Shown: positions 20,513 to 36,300, numbered from the stretch's first letter. The stretch: DNA of 64,000 nucleotides from Uloborus plumipes (GCA_038373865.1 JAXGGA010002982.1:46923-110922); one strand, 5' to 3'. Notes: generated by a model from the letters alone, not told the origin. Program-made: numbers and translations.

Positions 20513-23500
20513 CTATCTCTGCTTAGAAATTTTGAACCAGTTAGCAATAAAATAAACATATTGAAGTACAACAATGAAACGATGTTTATTATAAATACAA
20601 TGTATTTATAAACATTATTTAATTTCATTTAGAATTACAGCAAATTAATTATGTGCTGGGTTATTCATCATTTTAACTATGTGTAATGTAAGATTTAAAA
20701 AAAATATATGATTTTAGTGTTCTTATTTATGTTTTACTTTCATTACTAATCAAAAATATTTATTCTTACCAATTGTTTGAATTAAAAATTATTTGTTGTC
20801 CCTTGCCAAAGAGAGAGTTTCTCTAAGGTTGCAGAAAGGAGGAAATGCCATTACTATATTTGTAAGTGTAAATAAAATGCCTCCCCCCTCCCACACAAAA
20901 AAAGGCAAAGGGTAATAACAAAAAACACTAGTCCGTAAGGCAAAAGTTACAAAATAGTCGAAAATTTCAGCATTAGCTCAGCTACTGTGACTTATGATCT
21001 TATAGTTTCATTTGAGTACTGCCAGTACCAGTTGTGCAAGTGCTGCGCCATGCTGCGCCAAATAAAGAATCTTGCGCCATCCTGCTCCCAAACTCACTTT
21101 TTGATCGAAATTGCGCCTGACTGCGCCAAAACGGCCGTTTTTCTAGCGAATATCGCGAAAAAGTGGCATAACTTCTGTTTTTGTTAACCGTACGTTATGA
21201 CGGTTGCTATGGCGATATTCTGAACACGTGCGTTGCGAAAAATATTCCCCTTATCTGAAATTTAAATCCTTTTGCATCTTGCGAAAATTTTGATATTTTT
21301 CTCAATCTAAAATTATTTTGACATGTGCTTCCTTAGCTTAACTTATTTTATGTTTTATTTTGAGAAATAAGTAAAGCATGTCAACATCTAGCATTTATTT
21401 CGCGGACGAAGCTTTATATGTTGAAGATTTCAATCCAAATGCATCTTACAAACATTTTAATATTTTTGACAATTAACCGTTATTTTGACAATAGATACCT
21501 TCCATTAGCTTATTTTAGCTTATATTTTGATAACAAATAATTTATTTTTTCTATTTATATACCTATTAATTTTTGCAAGCTTGATTTTAATAAGCATTAG
21601 GTTATCCATTGCTTCATTTTTTGGAAAACAATCAAAACAATCAAGCACATAATGTTTAATTATGGCTTTGTACTGAAAAGCAGTATTTTGAAAAGTTGAA
21701 TTTGTATTATTATTTTAAAAGCTTAAAATAGAATTTTCCATGCTACTAGCAGCAGTGCTCCCATCAGGTCATGAAAGAAAAGAAAATTTTGATGTGTTGT
21801 ACAAAATTCAGAGATACTTTATGGCAGCACATAATTATCTCATTCTACTGTTTAGAAGTTCTGACGTCTTTAAGTTTTGTAACCAGCACAGATTTAAGGC
21901 ATTAAAAGCAGAGAGACAAACAAATTAAATGTGAAGCAGTATAGGATAGTTACATAAGAAGCTTAATCCAATCAAGAGTCATCAGATTCTTTATTAAATT
22001 TAGCAAACCAACGACTAAAGTCAGCTATTAAGAACAATGTCTTGCCTGAAATCGAGTTGCAAAATGGATGTTAGAAGATGCAGAGAAGTTATCAGAAAGA
22101 GAAAAAGAAAGAACAGTAGAACAAAAAGATATTAAGTTAAACTTTTAAATTAAGGTTTTTCAATTTTTAGCCCACAAAATCTAATTTTGCACGATAAAAC
22201 ATAAAAAAACTTTAGTTTACTTTTCAAGCACAAAGGTAGTTCCTCAATTTTAAGTTAAAGCTCATTGTTGACAAAAGAAATCCAAATGTTGTTGATAATT
22301 ATGCAACTAAAAATCCAAAAAATGTCTAAATTTTTCATATTGTCATGGAAGCTTTAAACCAAACGTTTGCATTTCATATTTGACCACCACGAATGTGCTC
22401 CTACGTTATTCATGGATAGAATTCTTTTCTAAAAAATGAAAAAAGATTGGTAGTATAGTTGTAATTGTAAAAATGTAGATAAGTTTATCGTTTCAATTTG
22501 ACTTTAAATGAATGTTCCAATTTCTATATCCTTGTCTCTGAAATTTGAGTTAAATACCATTTTGCTGTTCACCTATTGAAATCACGTCTAGTATTTTTAA
22601 ACTATAACTGAAATTTAATAATAGATAATCAGTGCTTAGTGAAAATGCAAATATATTTCTGTACCTTAATGCAAAAACAACCAGTGTCAAAATTCGAATT
22701 GAGATATTCAGGTTCAAAGATTTGAGTCTCCATAGGAATGTGTTAGATTTGGTGTCTTAGTTTCGCTCCACTGCTAAGGCGGTTTGTTTTAAAACATTGG
22801 TTGTTGCTGTATATGACAGAGGATATCTTTCTGTCCCCATTACGACAAAAAACTAAAAACATCAAATTTTTGACATTAGTTGTTCTTGCTTTAAGGTACA
22901 GATTTAAATTACTATAAATGTATGTGTTTATCACTGTCACATAGTATCTTACTCGAGCCTGCTCCTAAACACAATTCTGCTGTTCCCAAACCACATTTGG
23001 TCACTTGCACCCCTGCAGTACTAATAGCAATAAACATGTTAATTAATTGTTAAAGAGAATTCACGTCCAGAAAAGTACCATTGTCAATGTATCCAGAATA
23101 GACTTTAGTTACAACTGCATGCAAGCAAATATTCTTAAAGTTTTCAAGCCTCATATCAGCGTTTAGTTGCAAATATAAACTGAAGAAATGCGTGATTTGA
23201 AAGGGTTCATTTTGTGCTAATTTTTGAATGTCTACATAACACGCATTAATTGATAAATGCCTGTGGATAAGCTTCAACAGTTTAGATTTTATTCCTGACC
23301 AGGAAAACAATGACTATAGTTTAGTGTTTACTGTGAGCATAATAAATGAATAGCTCTTGGTGATATGTCTGCTTCATAAAATTTCCACAAAATGAAACTT
23401 GTTCGGTGTGGGAGGTTTGATTTCATCCTTCTATTGTGCAGTGCAGATAATTTGTAACAGACTAATTTCTATATGCTGTTGTGAACTAAAAAATTAAGAG

Positions 23501-24322
23501 CACTACTCTTCAATCAAGCATACAATATTATTTCATCTCCCAACAATATATTCTTTACAACGTTGACTGCCATACTATGAAATAACTCTCGGAATGTCAT
23601 TTTAGCCGACAACATTGAATTTGAGTCAGCTCCTAGCTGATAGATTTTCGTATCTATTTGAATATATGTGTAGTACACTGACAAAAATATAGATATTTGG
23701 CTTTTGAGGAGGCACAAACAAATCAAAACTCGTAGACAGGTATACTTTTTAGCACAGTAACGCTACAAATTTTTTGTAGCTTGGCAGTCAAGGAGTTAAG
23801 AATTATTGGTGTTTTTATTATTTTAATCATTTGTCACTATGTTTGATTAATTCTTTTCAAGTCATCAAGAAAAGATGGCACAGCAATCGGACCAGAAATA
23901 TTTTGTCCGCAGAAGATAATCAAATGCTTAATGTAAATTGTTTTAACTTTGAAATTTGCAAATTTTCAGTTGCCGAATAAGTTTTTGAAAATGCTTGAGA
24001 TTTCAAAGACCAGCAATAAAGCTTAATCCTTGATTTCTGTGGATAAAATGATTTATAGACTATTGCTGCACCACTACAAGTTCAAAAACTTTAGAAGTAA
24101 TATTTGTTTATTTATTTTGCAGGTCTTCTCTAATGTTATGATTCAAATTTAGTGCAATGTAGTGGTCCTGTTCATCAGCACATTTAAATATGATTTGTAT
24201 TTAATTTAAAGTATTTTTAATAATCTAAAATAAAGTTATCATAAAGCAGTTTTATAGTTTTTAATACATGTTCTTGCTTTCTCTGTAAGATTACAATGAA
24301 ACGGATTGATATCCTTTATAAC
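20513..24322. other. Intergenic region between convergent IFT80 and NDUFA10
   Basis: AT-rich, with many short ORFs in all frames and none with a recognisable domain. The ORF at 21740-21928 (+) starts credibly but I cannot assign it. TGCGCCA is repeated several times around 21046-21130. No tRNA seen. Confidence 0.5.
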
Positions 24323-27300
24323 TTAATATGCTCTATGCCACCTTGATGGGCCAGGAAAGTATCTTTTGCCTTTTTCATGCTTTGTTTTAAACCACACATT
24401 GTCTCCAGCAGCAGGGTTGAAACCGGGAGAATACCTTTCTCCAGGTATCTAAAGAATGTAGAAACACACATAATCAGATTATTGTAGAGCATTTTAAGAT
24501 AATTGCTAAAGTAATTTTATACTTTTTTTTTTGGACATGTAGCTGATAGTTTATAACATTAAGTTAAAAATATATAAGGGTCATCCTCACAAAAATAGTA
24601 CAAATCATATCCAACACATTTGAATTATTATGATCAATTATGATTATTATGATTTCCACCTGCTAAGCATACATTAATCATATCTTCATTATTCTCCACT
24701 TTACGTAGAGTAAAGTATCAATAGTAATGTAGGAAATGTTTTTAAATATTTTGACCACCTCGTGTAACAATTGAGTTCTTAAAACATCGTTCTAACCACC
24801 AAAACTATTTATTCAACTGGAGTTGAACATCCAAAGTATGAGTCTTAACCAGCAATTAGGGTTTATGATTTGATTAATAAATTGTAAATAAAATGTATTT
24901 TCGGCAAACTCTTTTGAATTTCTGTTAAATTGAGTTCAGAACTTTCAAATAGGTCTGAGCAAAATACTAAGACAATGTAGACAAGGTATTACACATAATA
25001 AACTGTGCTAAGGTATTTAAGTCTACAAATAGATCTGCAGTTTTTACAAATTATACACAAATTTTAAAACTTTAGGAATTTAAAACTCTTCATTACAGCT
25101 ATGGAACTTTCAGAAAATAGATGTGAAATGAATATTGACAAGCAAAAAATTGCTACCTTTTGAAGAATTTCATGAAATTCCAAAACTTCTTCACCAGGAT
25201 GAAACAGTTCTTTCACTTTAGGCCTATATATGCATGCATAATCCAGAATTCTTCTCTTAAGGGTTGTGAATCTGTTACAAAGATTCAGATACATAACATG
25301 TATAGCAAAACTTATAAACTTTGAAATATTATTGCTACAATGGCTTACAAAATGGGAAATTCCCCACAGCAATTTAAAATAAGTTCTAGTCATTATACAT
25401 AAAACGAAAATGATTAAATGCAACCTTTTTAAAAGTTTAATTTTTTACTTTACTATAGGGATATACCGATTAATCGGCAAAAAAAAAAAAATTTTTCAAA
25501 GTGTCTCATCTGGTTGCAAAACCAGTCATCTCCATAACAGAAATTTTTTCCAGAGAGATAATTTTTTGTCACACCTAGCGAATTTGAGATAAGATCCAAA
25601 ACACTAACCCCCAAAACGCACTGATTTTACCTGTTTTTGTAATGGTTTCTCATTCCCAATGGGTGGGAATGTTAGTAAAGGACTTAGTACAATAAACAGA
25701 TTTTCTCTAAAAATTGAGAAGTTGGCCGGTTTTGCAACCAGACGACACAAGTATACTTTTATCTGGAAACAAACATAAATAATCATATTAGCAGTAAATA
25801 AATGTAATTTTCTTCAATCTTTTGTATAGCATGCAATGTGACAGCGTACAAAGTAAAAACAAAACAAATAGTTCATATAATATTTAAAACTGAATGGAAT
25901 ATTAAAAGATAACCCGCACAACTAGGAATAATTAATTAGGAACACAATTAGGAATAATTAAATTCCTGAACTTTTAAGTGCGAATGCGAAAAAATGAGTA
26001 TTTCATTTTATCGTAATTAGTCAAATTTTGCAGATCAACCGTCAGAAAAATGTTTCAAATAAAATAACTTTAAGTATGCCTTGAATAATAAACTAGGATA
26101 AATTTATAAACAATTTTTTTATAATTTCTTGAAACATAAGTATAACATGTGGTTCAAAAGTGTAAAAGCACAACGAAAAATTCAAAGAATGAAAAAAAAA
26201 ATATATCCTCTCAGTTGATATAAATGTGTTAATAAATTAATTCTCCTATTTTGCATGCAACGCAAATCCGATATTTGAAAACAGGTCCATCATTTCAAAG
26301 TTATATACATTCAATGCATATTTTACTGCTAAAACAAAAACTATGCATGAAAAATTGTGATAAAAAATAAACCTATTTTAATAGAAAAAATCTGTTCTTT
26401 CTAACGGTACTGACGAAAAGAAGATTGGAAGTGGCAAACTTCATCTATAATGAGTTTAAAAACAACTGTTTTTGCCGTGAAAGATTTTAATAGCCACTTT
26501 GGATGAAAAATACTTTACAAAATCAATATTGAAGCTCTACAACTGTTTAAAACATGTACTTTGTCAAAAAATTACGAAGTATGAGTTTTTGCATTATGTT
26601 TCTTTAGATTTTTATGTCACCTTAAAATCTGCTTTCTCAACAGGTTGCATGCCTGCTACACAAAAGCTAATTAGCTCAAATTCACAAAATGCTTGACCGT
26701 ATTAGCAATTAAATGTGCTTTAAGCTCTTAATGTTTCAGACCTAGAGTGCTATAAACTTTTTTGCAACATAAGCCTTAACATAGCAATTTGTGTCACAAA
26801 GCAGACCCTCCATTATGAAGCCCTTTTTTAAGGGATCCTAGATGCTTAGGATTTAGATATTGGAAGCTGAAAATTTGTATATGTTTAGTTTCAAAGACAT
26901 GTTTTCACCCCGGTTAAAATTCATCTAAATCAGGCGTGGTCGGAGTCAACATGTTTTTAGTGACTCAGACTTCTTTGGTCCAAAATCCGTCCGACTCCGA
27001 CTCTACAGCCCTGGCATAAACACAGGAAGAGAAAATGTAATCCTAGGAGCCTGACAGAAATAAGTAAATACTTCTCTTCTGTTGATTTGTTTCTGCAAAT
27101 ATGGCCATTCATCCACAGTTTTATTTTTAGTGATCATTTGTTGTTATACAGAGGTTTTGTAGCTCAGAGTTTAACCATGACAGGCTGGGAATAAAGGGCA
27201 GTAACAAATATTTAAAGGTTACTCACCTACACAAAATTATTAAATACTCTTTTGCGCCAAAGTAACAGTAGTGAATAACATAGGCAAAGCACAAATACGC

Positions 27301-30300
27301 AATTAGAGGCACATGTTTCCGGATTTCAAGGAAACCCTTTTGCAATACAAAGATATGTGAGCTTTTGAATGTAAAGTCAAATGAGAAAAGAATGAATTTA
27401 CAGTACCAATTACGAATTAATTTATGGTACCATATGCGAATGACTTCACAGTAGAAAATTAAAGTATGACTTTAGAGTAGCAAATTAGCAAGTAATTAGA
27501 GACACGTTTCAAGACTCCAGGTAACCCCTCTTTCAATGCAAAGAAATATGAACCTTTGGATGTAAAAGCATCCTTTTATCATCCTCAAAGCACACACTTC
27601 TTTGCATTGAAAAAGGGATTCCTTAAAGTCCCAAAACACATATCTGTAATAAATTGCTACTTTGTGCTTGATGTGTGTTGTTTACTACTCTTGCCTACCT
27701 TTGTTTAGAGGTGGCCATGAAAACAGGTTTTGCTGTGTTATATCATTATTTTCTATTGAATCAATAATTATAAACTCATGCTTGAATATCTGTTGAGATG
27801 TATACTGCTGTGCTGAGCACAAAAGTCGTATCTGCACTTTTTAACAGAATTGAGTTATCGCCACCAGGGGGTTCTTTGTGACGTATTTTACCCACATACA
27901 AAGTTTTATGGTCATTTGAGAACATAAAACATTTTTCTTTTAATTTCTAAAAAAGTATCATACAAATCAAATGCATGAAGGCTCAAACTTTAAAGAGTTT
28001 TTTCTCAGTTAGAGCTCTACTACAGATACCACTTTTGCCCTTAGCATGGCAGTATAGTCAAACCTTGAATCTCACAAATAAATAACCTTCAGTTAATATC
28101 TAAGATAATGTTTCGCTAATAAGTTCAGCACTTACTGTCTTCGATACCATCCCAAAATCCAATCATCATCTAATTTCCAGTCCTTAAATTTATCATCATA
28201 AAAAGTGTAACGATCAAAGTCTATTCTTTCGATATCTTCCACTACCTAGTGTTTAAAAAGAAAAATACGCACAACATTAGAACCTAAGTTTACATACACA
28301 CACACACATCAAAACCTGCATATTTTCGCAAAATTACAAGACAACAGGTTGCAAAATATTTTTTAAAGAATCATTTAGGTTTACTAACTCTAAATAAAAA
28401 AACATACATGTTTTTTTTCCTTTGGGTTTTCCAAAGGCAGTTTCAAAAGTTATTAATAAGTTGAGTAAACGGCGACACTTCTTTTAACGTTGCAAACGTG
28501 TTAACCTTTTTTTAAAGAACACCCATTAAGTAACTTATTTTCACTTACATCGTGTAATAAACTGTTTCAATCATCAAAAATGCACCACCAATCAGCTCCG
28601 GCTTCACAATTTGAATACAAGCCTAATGGAGAGAATTTCTCCAGTTTTGTGTACCCATGGTAACTGATAGCAACCAATCACAGAATTTTCGGGCCGATAG
28701 ATTTATTGCATGTCCTTGGTTAAAGATATTGGATATTTATAAAACTTTCACTCTTTAATCCAACTGTGTAATGTTCTAACCACTGAACTCTTGATGATCT
28801 GTTAACTATTCAGGGTGAATCTAAACTGTTGAGCAACACTTCAAGGTGTGATTTAAAAGCAAGAACATATAACAAACTATGTTAGCAAGTGTAATCCTGA
28901 TGCACTACATAATAACAAAGCTAGATGCAACAGACAGGTTTACAAGTATTTTTTAAAATGAATTTTAACTATATTTTAATTTTTAAGAAAGGCTTAAAGT
29001 GGTTGTTTTAAAACTGACTTTTAGCTAAATTACAACTGTCACAAACAAAACTCGGCGATCAGCAAAAGCTTGGCAGAAGGGCTCAGTGTAGGGACAGTCG
29101 GTGTGTTGTCATTGCAACACATATAATACAGCTGCTTGCAGAAAATGTCAGCAATCTGATTTAAGCCTTTTTTAAAAATTATCATGAGATGTAAAATAGT
29201 CTTGTGCATAATACACTTCTGACTTGTTTCACACTCCTCAGTTCCTAGCGCTGTGTGTATGTAGTTCTTCAGCTTTGCACTTGCAATTATATGTTGCTAC
29301 ATACAGTGAACTCTCACTTATGCGCCGGCCTAAGGGACCAACAGAAAAAGGTGCATAAGTGAGAAAGACGCATAAGTGAAAAAGCTCATTTAGAAGTCTA
29401 AAACAAGGCATGTAATTTAGTGACAGCATGAGTAAGAATGTTTCTGTACGAAATAGGTTGATATCAATAACTGTTAGACAATTATTGTAACTAAACGTAA
29501 CTAATATAACATAAAAAAAGAAATCCTATAGCATTCCTAAATATCAATCTATTTATGCTTTAAAAAATCTATAATAGATATTTGTTTTTGGTTTTGTCAT
29601 TGAAACTAAAATAAGAGTTTTTTTAATTTGCACAAATAGGAAAAAAGAGTTTTAATAGTTTAATTAATTTGCAAACACTCTCGAATAATATTGTAGCTTC
29701 TAATGCTTTCATATTTGATTTAAAGAAACTTTTTCTTAATCTTCTTCAATATCCTCATTAACATCTGCAGCACTATTCCTCATTTTATTAGCAATATCTT
29801 CAGTATCTCATAATTCTCTTGTCACTAAATTTTCATGTTCTTATTACACTAACTTTATTAAAACGATGAGCAAAGTTGGTGAAATGAATGTGAATTACAT
29901 TATTTTCTCTCAAAATTCCTCTGAAAGTCAAATCCGGAATTTCAGAATCATCGGCTAGATCTTTTTCTAGTCATTAAAAGGATTTCTTCAAATTTCTTTA
30001 ACCCATTTACTTTCTCACACAGGAACAATTTCGTCCTTTTACCATTTGGATAAAAGCATGGCTGCGAGACAAGTCTTAAATGAAGCACAATCGAAAGCTG
30101 AAGTGCTTAAACCACAAATAAAGAAAAAAAAATGTTTTCGGGAGAAATCTCAAGGGAGAGTTGTACGCACCTGCCCCATTCCTGTTGCTTTTAAAGTTGT
30201 TACAAAACAAACCAACCCCTTTCATTCACGGAGCTGAAGGAAAAGGTATGCATTTCTTCCCTTGCACAGGTACAGCAGGGGTGATTGTGTTCCGGTATTT

Positions 30301-33300
30301 TCAAGATCGATTTTGGTATTTTCATGCTTGAAAATACCGGAAATAAGATATTTTGAATCCAGATTTTTTTTCCCTTTCTCGAATTTTCGGTGACTATACC
30401 GAAAATTATTTATACTAGTCATCATTTCGCATTTTCGATGCTTGCTATTCCTTGTTGAAAGGCAAGCAAATTACATTTCTTTTTATTTTAGTTAAATCAT
30501 TAAAACAAGAGTTTTAAACAAAATTCCATGCTCTGTAAGTGTAAAATGTCAAGAACTTAAATGCTTAATCTCTGGCTGAATTTTATTTTTGTTACAACAA
30601 TTTAAGTTTTTTAACTCATACATAACATCTTTAAATAGTATTTCACTTCAGTGTTAATAAGTATGAAATCTTTGACTCTGGTCATATTGTATTGATTAGG
30701 AGATTTATAGGTACTACATCTAGATAAATTCTTTTCCAAATTTTCAGTAAAAAATGCAACTGTCATTAACTATGTTTTATTCATACTTTCGTACAACCAA
30801 CAGTAATTCTGTTAGACCTTTACTTTATCTTTAAAATATTTTTTGGAGATAATTTGTACAACACCAGCTCAAAAGTAACTTTATTACTCGTGTATAATTT
30901 AATTAAATGCATGCACAATATTTTGACTAAAAACTATTTGAAACTCTTCGAATATATGAAATATGTCTTGTTTATGAATGGCAATTTATTATTAAATATG
31001 TATAATTATAAAATTAGGCGTGCTTAAGTAACAGGGCCCTTGGTTTAAAAAAAAAAGTTGCACCCCCAACACACACGCACATTTTCTCTTTAAAACTTAC
31101 AAGTATTTTTTTATGAACTCACAATCACCCCTGGGTGCATGTCAACAAAGGGTGCTAAACAGATAAAAGCTTCGAAATTTAATTCATGCTGCAAGAATGC
31201 TTTTAGAGAGCAGCAAATGCTAAATTTCAAAGAGGAAAACGAAGAAACATGCTCATTTTTTTGAAGAAAAAATATGCACATGCTAAAAAAAATTGGCCCA
31301 TAAGTGAAATATTAAACATTAGAGCGACGCATAAACGAATGAAATTATCATTTTTTTACTATGGAATGAGCCGGGACTGCTGAAAATCGTCGTATAAGTG
31401 AGAAAGGCGGTGCATAAGTGAGAGTTCACTGTATTCTTATCTGTTTAGATGTTTTCTATCACCCCTTTTAAGTTTTACTTAAGAGTTTGGACTCACCTTG
31501 TATATCAAACATGTCCTTTTGGTTCAAACATAAATTTTGAGCTACTTATTTTTCATGCTGTGCAATATGTTTGAAGCATGAGAGATAATATGATTTACAG
31601 AGGAGTTTAAATTTTTTGTTGGGGTTCTAAGTCCTTTCCTATGCTACTGACAACATAGATAAATAAAAAAAAAAGCTTAAAAATTTAAATATAATTTTGC
31701 TTTGTTTCCATATGAGGAAAATTCTATTCTGCCAGTCAATAGATTTAACCACTTGATGGCAGTTCTCTAATTCATCTTGCATTTTTTGCTTAAGGCCTGT
31801 TCAAAGGGTGTACATAAGCAACGCAATTGACGTAAAAAGCGTAAACGCCGCGGCTGCATCGTTCACACGACAGACAGAAGCCGAGTTACGTTCAACCAAT
31901 CAGCGCTGCGAGAATGACGTGCTAATATCTATTATTTAAAATTCAGTTAATTAAAACACAACTCGTACATTTTTTAAATTATACAAGAGTTTTAAAATAT
32001 TAACTCACTGTTAAACAGAATAATGAAAGAAGAAATCATTCTTAAATCTTGATGTTTAGGCATGTTTTTCTAGAGAACGATTTATTCTCAAGCTCAATGA
32101 TATGAACTGTCAACCTCTGTTTTCTTGAAGATAAAGGAAATTCTGGTTTTATTCAGACAAGAAAAAGCGTTTTTGACGAAAAAAAAAAAAGAGCGTGTGA
32201 AAAACTTGATTTTATAAAACAGCAGTAATAATGATTTGTTAAAGGATGATTTTAACATGTTTTGATATAGTAATGATTCTGTTATTCTTGATTTAATTCT
32301 ATAACACGTCTGATTTTATAATCCAGTGATTTTATTAATGGCGGGCACTGTATCTTATTTTTTCATGGAACATGCAAGTAGAGAAACTTCAGTTTCGCTA
32401 CTTAACATTTTTCTTCATGCGATCCGCTATCATCATCCAAAATACATCGTGGCCTCTTTTTTTTTGTATTCTTGTAGGCGATTGTCCCACAAAACAGGGT
32501 AATTTTGTACTTCGGTGATGAGCCGCTCGTCGGAATAGTCCGCCATGATAAAAAAATAATTGGATTAATGAGTAAAATAATAATAAAACGAGCTTTTAAA
32601 ATTTAAATTGGCAACGCTTGTAAACGAAAGTAGTTGCGAGGTTCTGATTGGTCAGTTCTTAAGAGAGCTACAGCACTTGCGTTAGGTGAGATTTTGCGTT
32701 AAGGCAGGCAAAAAAACTGGTTTTTCCTTGCGTCGCTACGGATTTTGCGTAAGTTACGTAAGTTACGCTAGTTACGACAGTCGTTTGAACGGGCTTTTAG
32801 ATGAATAAAATCTTTAAATTTAACAGTTCTTAATTATATTTGCCATATTTCCTTAGTTGCAATTATATTATACCTCAAACCTAAAGTCATCTCTGAAAAA
32901 GTTACAGGCTGAAGAAAAGAAAAATCTTTTCATATTTTTCCATTTATAAACAATTCAGTTACTTTATTTTTCATAAAATACTCACCACTTCAACGTCTCC
33001 AAAATTGCTCCAATCATAAATAAGAAGCTCTGAATATGTCCTGCAAATGTTGAAGAGGAAAAGAAGTTATTTCTCTAAGTAAGTATATTAGATTACATCT
33101 TTGCTTAAAAAGGAGGAATTTCAATTTAAATTACTATGTTTAAAGTGGACATTTGGAATTAAAAAATAAATAAATGCACAGTTTAGACACAATGCAAATA
33201 TTCGAATAAAAGGAAATCTATTCAGCGAAATGCTTTCAAATCTCTACTGTAGGTAAACAATGTGATCCAAAATATGTATCTATAGTTTCAAAAAAGATAA

Positions 33301-36300
33301 CTGAAACAAAAATCAGAAATTAAAAACATTTTTTTTTTTTTTTTTTTTTGTTATTGCAAACGTTTAGACACAAGTCAGATTTTATGCAAATATCTCTTGA
33401 AATGTGATTAGGGGAGGAAAGGCGAGAAATTTTTCTTCACCTATGAAGTGCAGAGGTTGTTCAGTGAAAAATCAAAATCCCAAAATCTCTGTAGTACTAG
33501 TTAAAAAAAAAAGTTTGGGAGCTGAAATTTGAGAATGAACTCATTTTGCTAATTTTTCGTCTTTTAAATGGGCCCTAATGTGGTAGAACATTGTTTTTTA
33601 CTTTGTGAAGAGCAAATTCAGGCATGCGTATCAATCAAAAAGGCCAAGACAAATTAGATTTCTTAAGGATATAGGAATTGAAAAATCAGCTCGAACTGAC
33701 AATTCGCCCCTTAATCCTACAAAACTTCAACTTGGATCAAAAACAGCATATAACAGCATAAGTAGATGAATACCTGAATCGAGATGGATCAAAAAATCGT
33801 CCTTGAACCTTTTCCGAAACAGTGTCTCAAGGAAGCCATATTTTAATGAGAAAAGCAGCAGAGCGTATGCTCATTGGAACTTTTCTCAAGTCACGCCAAT
33901 AAAATTATAATCCATCTAGGCCATGCATAATTTTATAAGTAACATTAACTTTTTAGTCATGATGATACATGTGCTGCTTTTGTTTGTTGCTTCTTTCAGG
34001 CTAAACAAGCAACTTTGGTTCATTTATCAATCCAACAGCAAGAATTGTTTTTTGAACAGTTTAATTTAAGGAACTTTCTGGAGCTAAAATAGTAACTTTG
34101 GACCCTTGTTGCAGCTTAAATGAGGTCTATGCAGTCAAACCGCTTTACCTGAGTACATATCTAGTATAAATTGACTTAAATCCAGAATTTCGTCCAAATC
34201 CACGGCCCTCAAGATTGTGCTGTTTGGTCATAAGTTATGTTTGTAATTAAAACAGGGGACATAAATAAGTATCCACGTAGTACAGGCAACCCTGATTGTA
34301 TACTAAAATAGCTTGTGCAAATAGTACTAGTAATCCTATTATGTACTACTAGCAGATCGTAAATTGTTGATTCAAAATTAATTACTTTTTGTTTATACAG
34401 TAGCCCCTCGTTATATTGCTCATTCGGATATATCGCTCTTTTCTTTTGTCCCCCCCCCCCAAAAAAAAAAAACTTTTAGTTCGAAACCATTTTTGAGAAA
34501 ATATGTAAGGTGCTCAGAAAAGGTCTCTTTCTCATTTATTTTGTCATCAATGAACAAAACGAAGGTTCTTCTATTCTTCTGAATTCGCTGAAAAGAAGCA
34601 GCAAATTCCTGTCACACAAACTTGCACACTGCAGAGACAGTTTGGAAACTACTGAACACTTTCTTTGGTATTGATACAATGAGCAGGGCCCGATTAAGAT
34701 ATCTCGGGGCCCAAGGCCAAATACTTTTTGAGGGGCCCCTGTACTGAGGCTTTGCAATTTTAGTCATTGGATTAAACAAATTTACACATCAACTAAAACA
34801 ATTTTAACCATTTGGGGGCCCCTAAATTGTGGGACCCTAGGCCGTGGCCTATTGAGTAATCAGGCCCTGACAATGAGTGAAAAGCATCTGTTAGTAATGT
34901 GTAGTAGTAATCTGTAAATGTTATATATTTTTTTTTTTTTTGTATCTTTTGACTGAAAAAAAAGCTAATGTTCGAATAAATGAATTTTTATGTATGTGCA
35001 CTAGGGTGATTCAAAAGAATTTTTTTTTGAATTTCTCTGGTCTTACCCCGCAGTTTTTTTACACTATTCATGAATGTGATGTATATAAAATTTTAGCTCA
35101 TTTGAATAATATTTAGAGGTCGCTCAACGCGATCGAATTCTGTTGAAAATTAGCAGTTTCGAGAGTTGGAGTATATAGCTTCATTACCCGAAATAATATT
35201 ATTCTTCATATAAAATGGAATAACTTAAAACGTCAGTTTACTCTACTAAGTAATTAGTCAATAAAATAATAGCTCAAAGTGAGTTGTAACGATTACCCCC
35301 CTCCCCCCCCCCCGCTCCAAAGCTGCATTATCTCTTACCTGAGTTTGAGTAAAAAAAGGCAGCTGCAAGCTCGGGCAGTGGTTTCTGTTTTCTTTTCGGT
35401 TGTTTGAGGTGTATGAGTTTATTTGGCTAAAACACCTAGCACCCACTCTAGACAGGGCTCAGTATAAGTGACAGAAAGCTACTTTGATAGTAGCTGCTAC
35501 AGTACAAAGTATAGGTCAAAATGGGGAAGATTTGACAACGTCCATAAAACGGTAAATGCAAACTATTCGCTCTGAATTGGCCGTTAACTTACAAAAGTCG
35601 TTTAAACCTAGGACTTCCTTTGATAGTTCACTGGAACGAAACACTTATGCAAAATATATTGGGAAAATGAAGGATGATCGGCGGGTTTCATACCAGTATT
35701 AGTATCAGGACCACAGCATTGATGATTTACTTCTGGGTTCTAGTCTAGTAAGTTAGTCAGGCATTGGAATTGCTACGGAAAATGCTGCTATACGATAACG
35801 GGTTAGATAAATGGGAACTTACTGAGCTCGTACGTGGTATGTGTTTCAATACGACATGCATTGCCGGTACTAAAGTTGGAGCATGTTTGAACTTGGGGGA
35901 AAAAAAACTAGGGAAGCAACTTTTATATTGTGCTTTCCGCCATTATATTTTAGACATTGTGTTTTCTGTGGTATTACAACCAAAATCTATTCTACTCTTG
36001 GTCTCTCGGTATTTTAACCGATAAACCAAGAAATAGGTAGAATTGGGGTATTTGATTGCGTGCAAAGTCAGATGCGATGTTCACGCAATTGCGTGGAACC
36101 TTCCACTGCCATTGGATCTACAATACTGCTCTTTAAGCGGTTTTAGCAATCATAGTCCAGAATAAAACATTCTAATTTTAAACCTGGAGTAAGGAACAAT
36201 GACGTTGAGGAGTTGGTAGCACATTCAGAGCAACATGCAACTAGTAATGGAAGTTGCGCAAAGTTAACTTCTGATGACCCATGTAAAAGAAGTGTCCAAG

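Larger units (their letters stand above)
31794..32802. mobile_element. PIF/Harbinger-like non-autonomous element
   Basis: AGGCCTGTTCAAAGG at 31794 and the related inverted TTGAACGGGCTT near 32790-32802 form the ends. ACGT- and GCGTAA-rich subterminal blocks occur on both sides. It contains a MADF-type gene remnant (32398-32546), the partner protein typical of Harbinger elements, and has been entered by a truncated Tigger-like element (about 31940-32349). Confidence 0.55.

Noticed and set aside
34436..34475. C/A homopolymers as a regulatory element
   Set aside because: Simple sequence next to a transposon end; many similar runs occur throughout the window.
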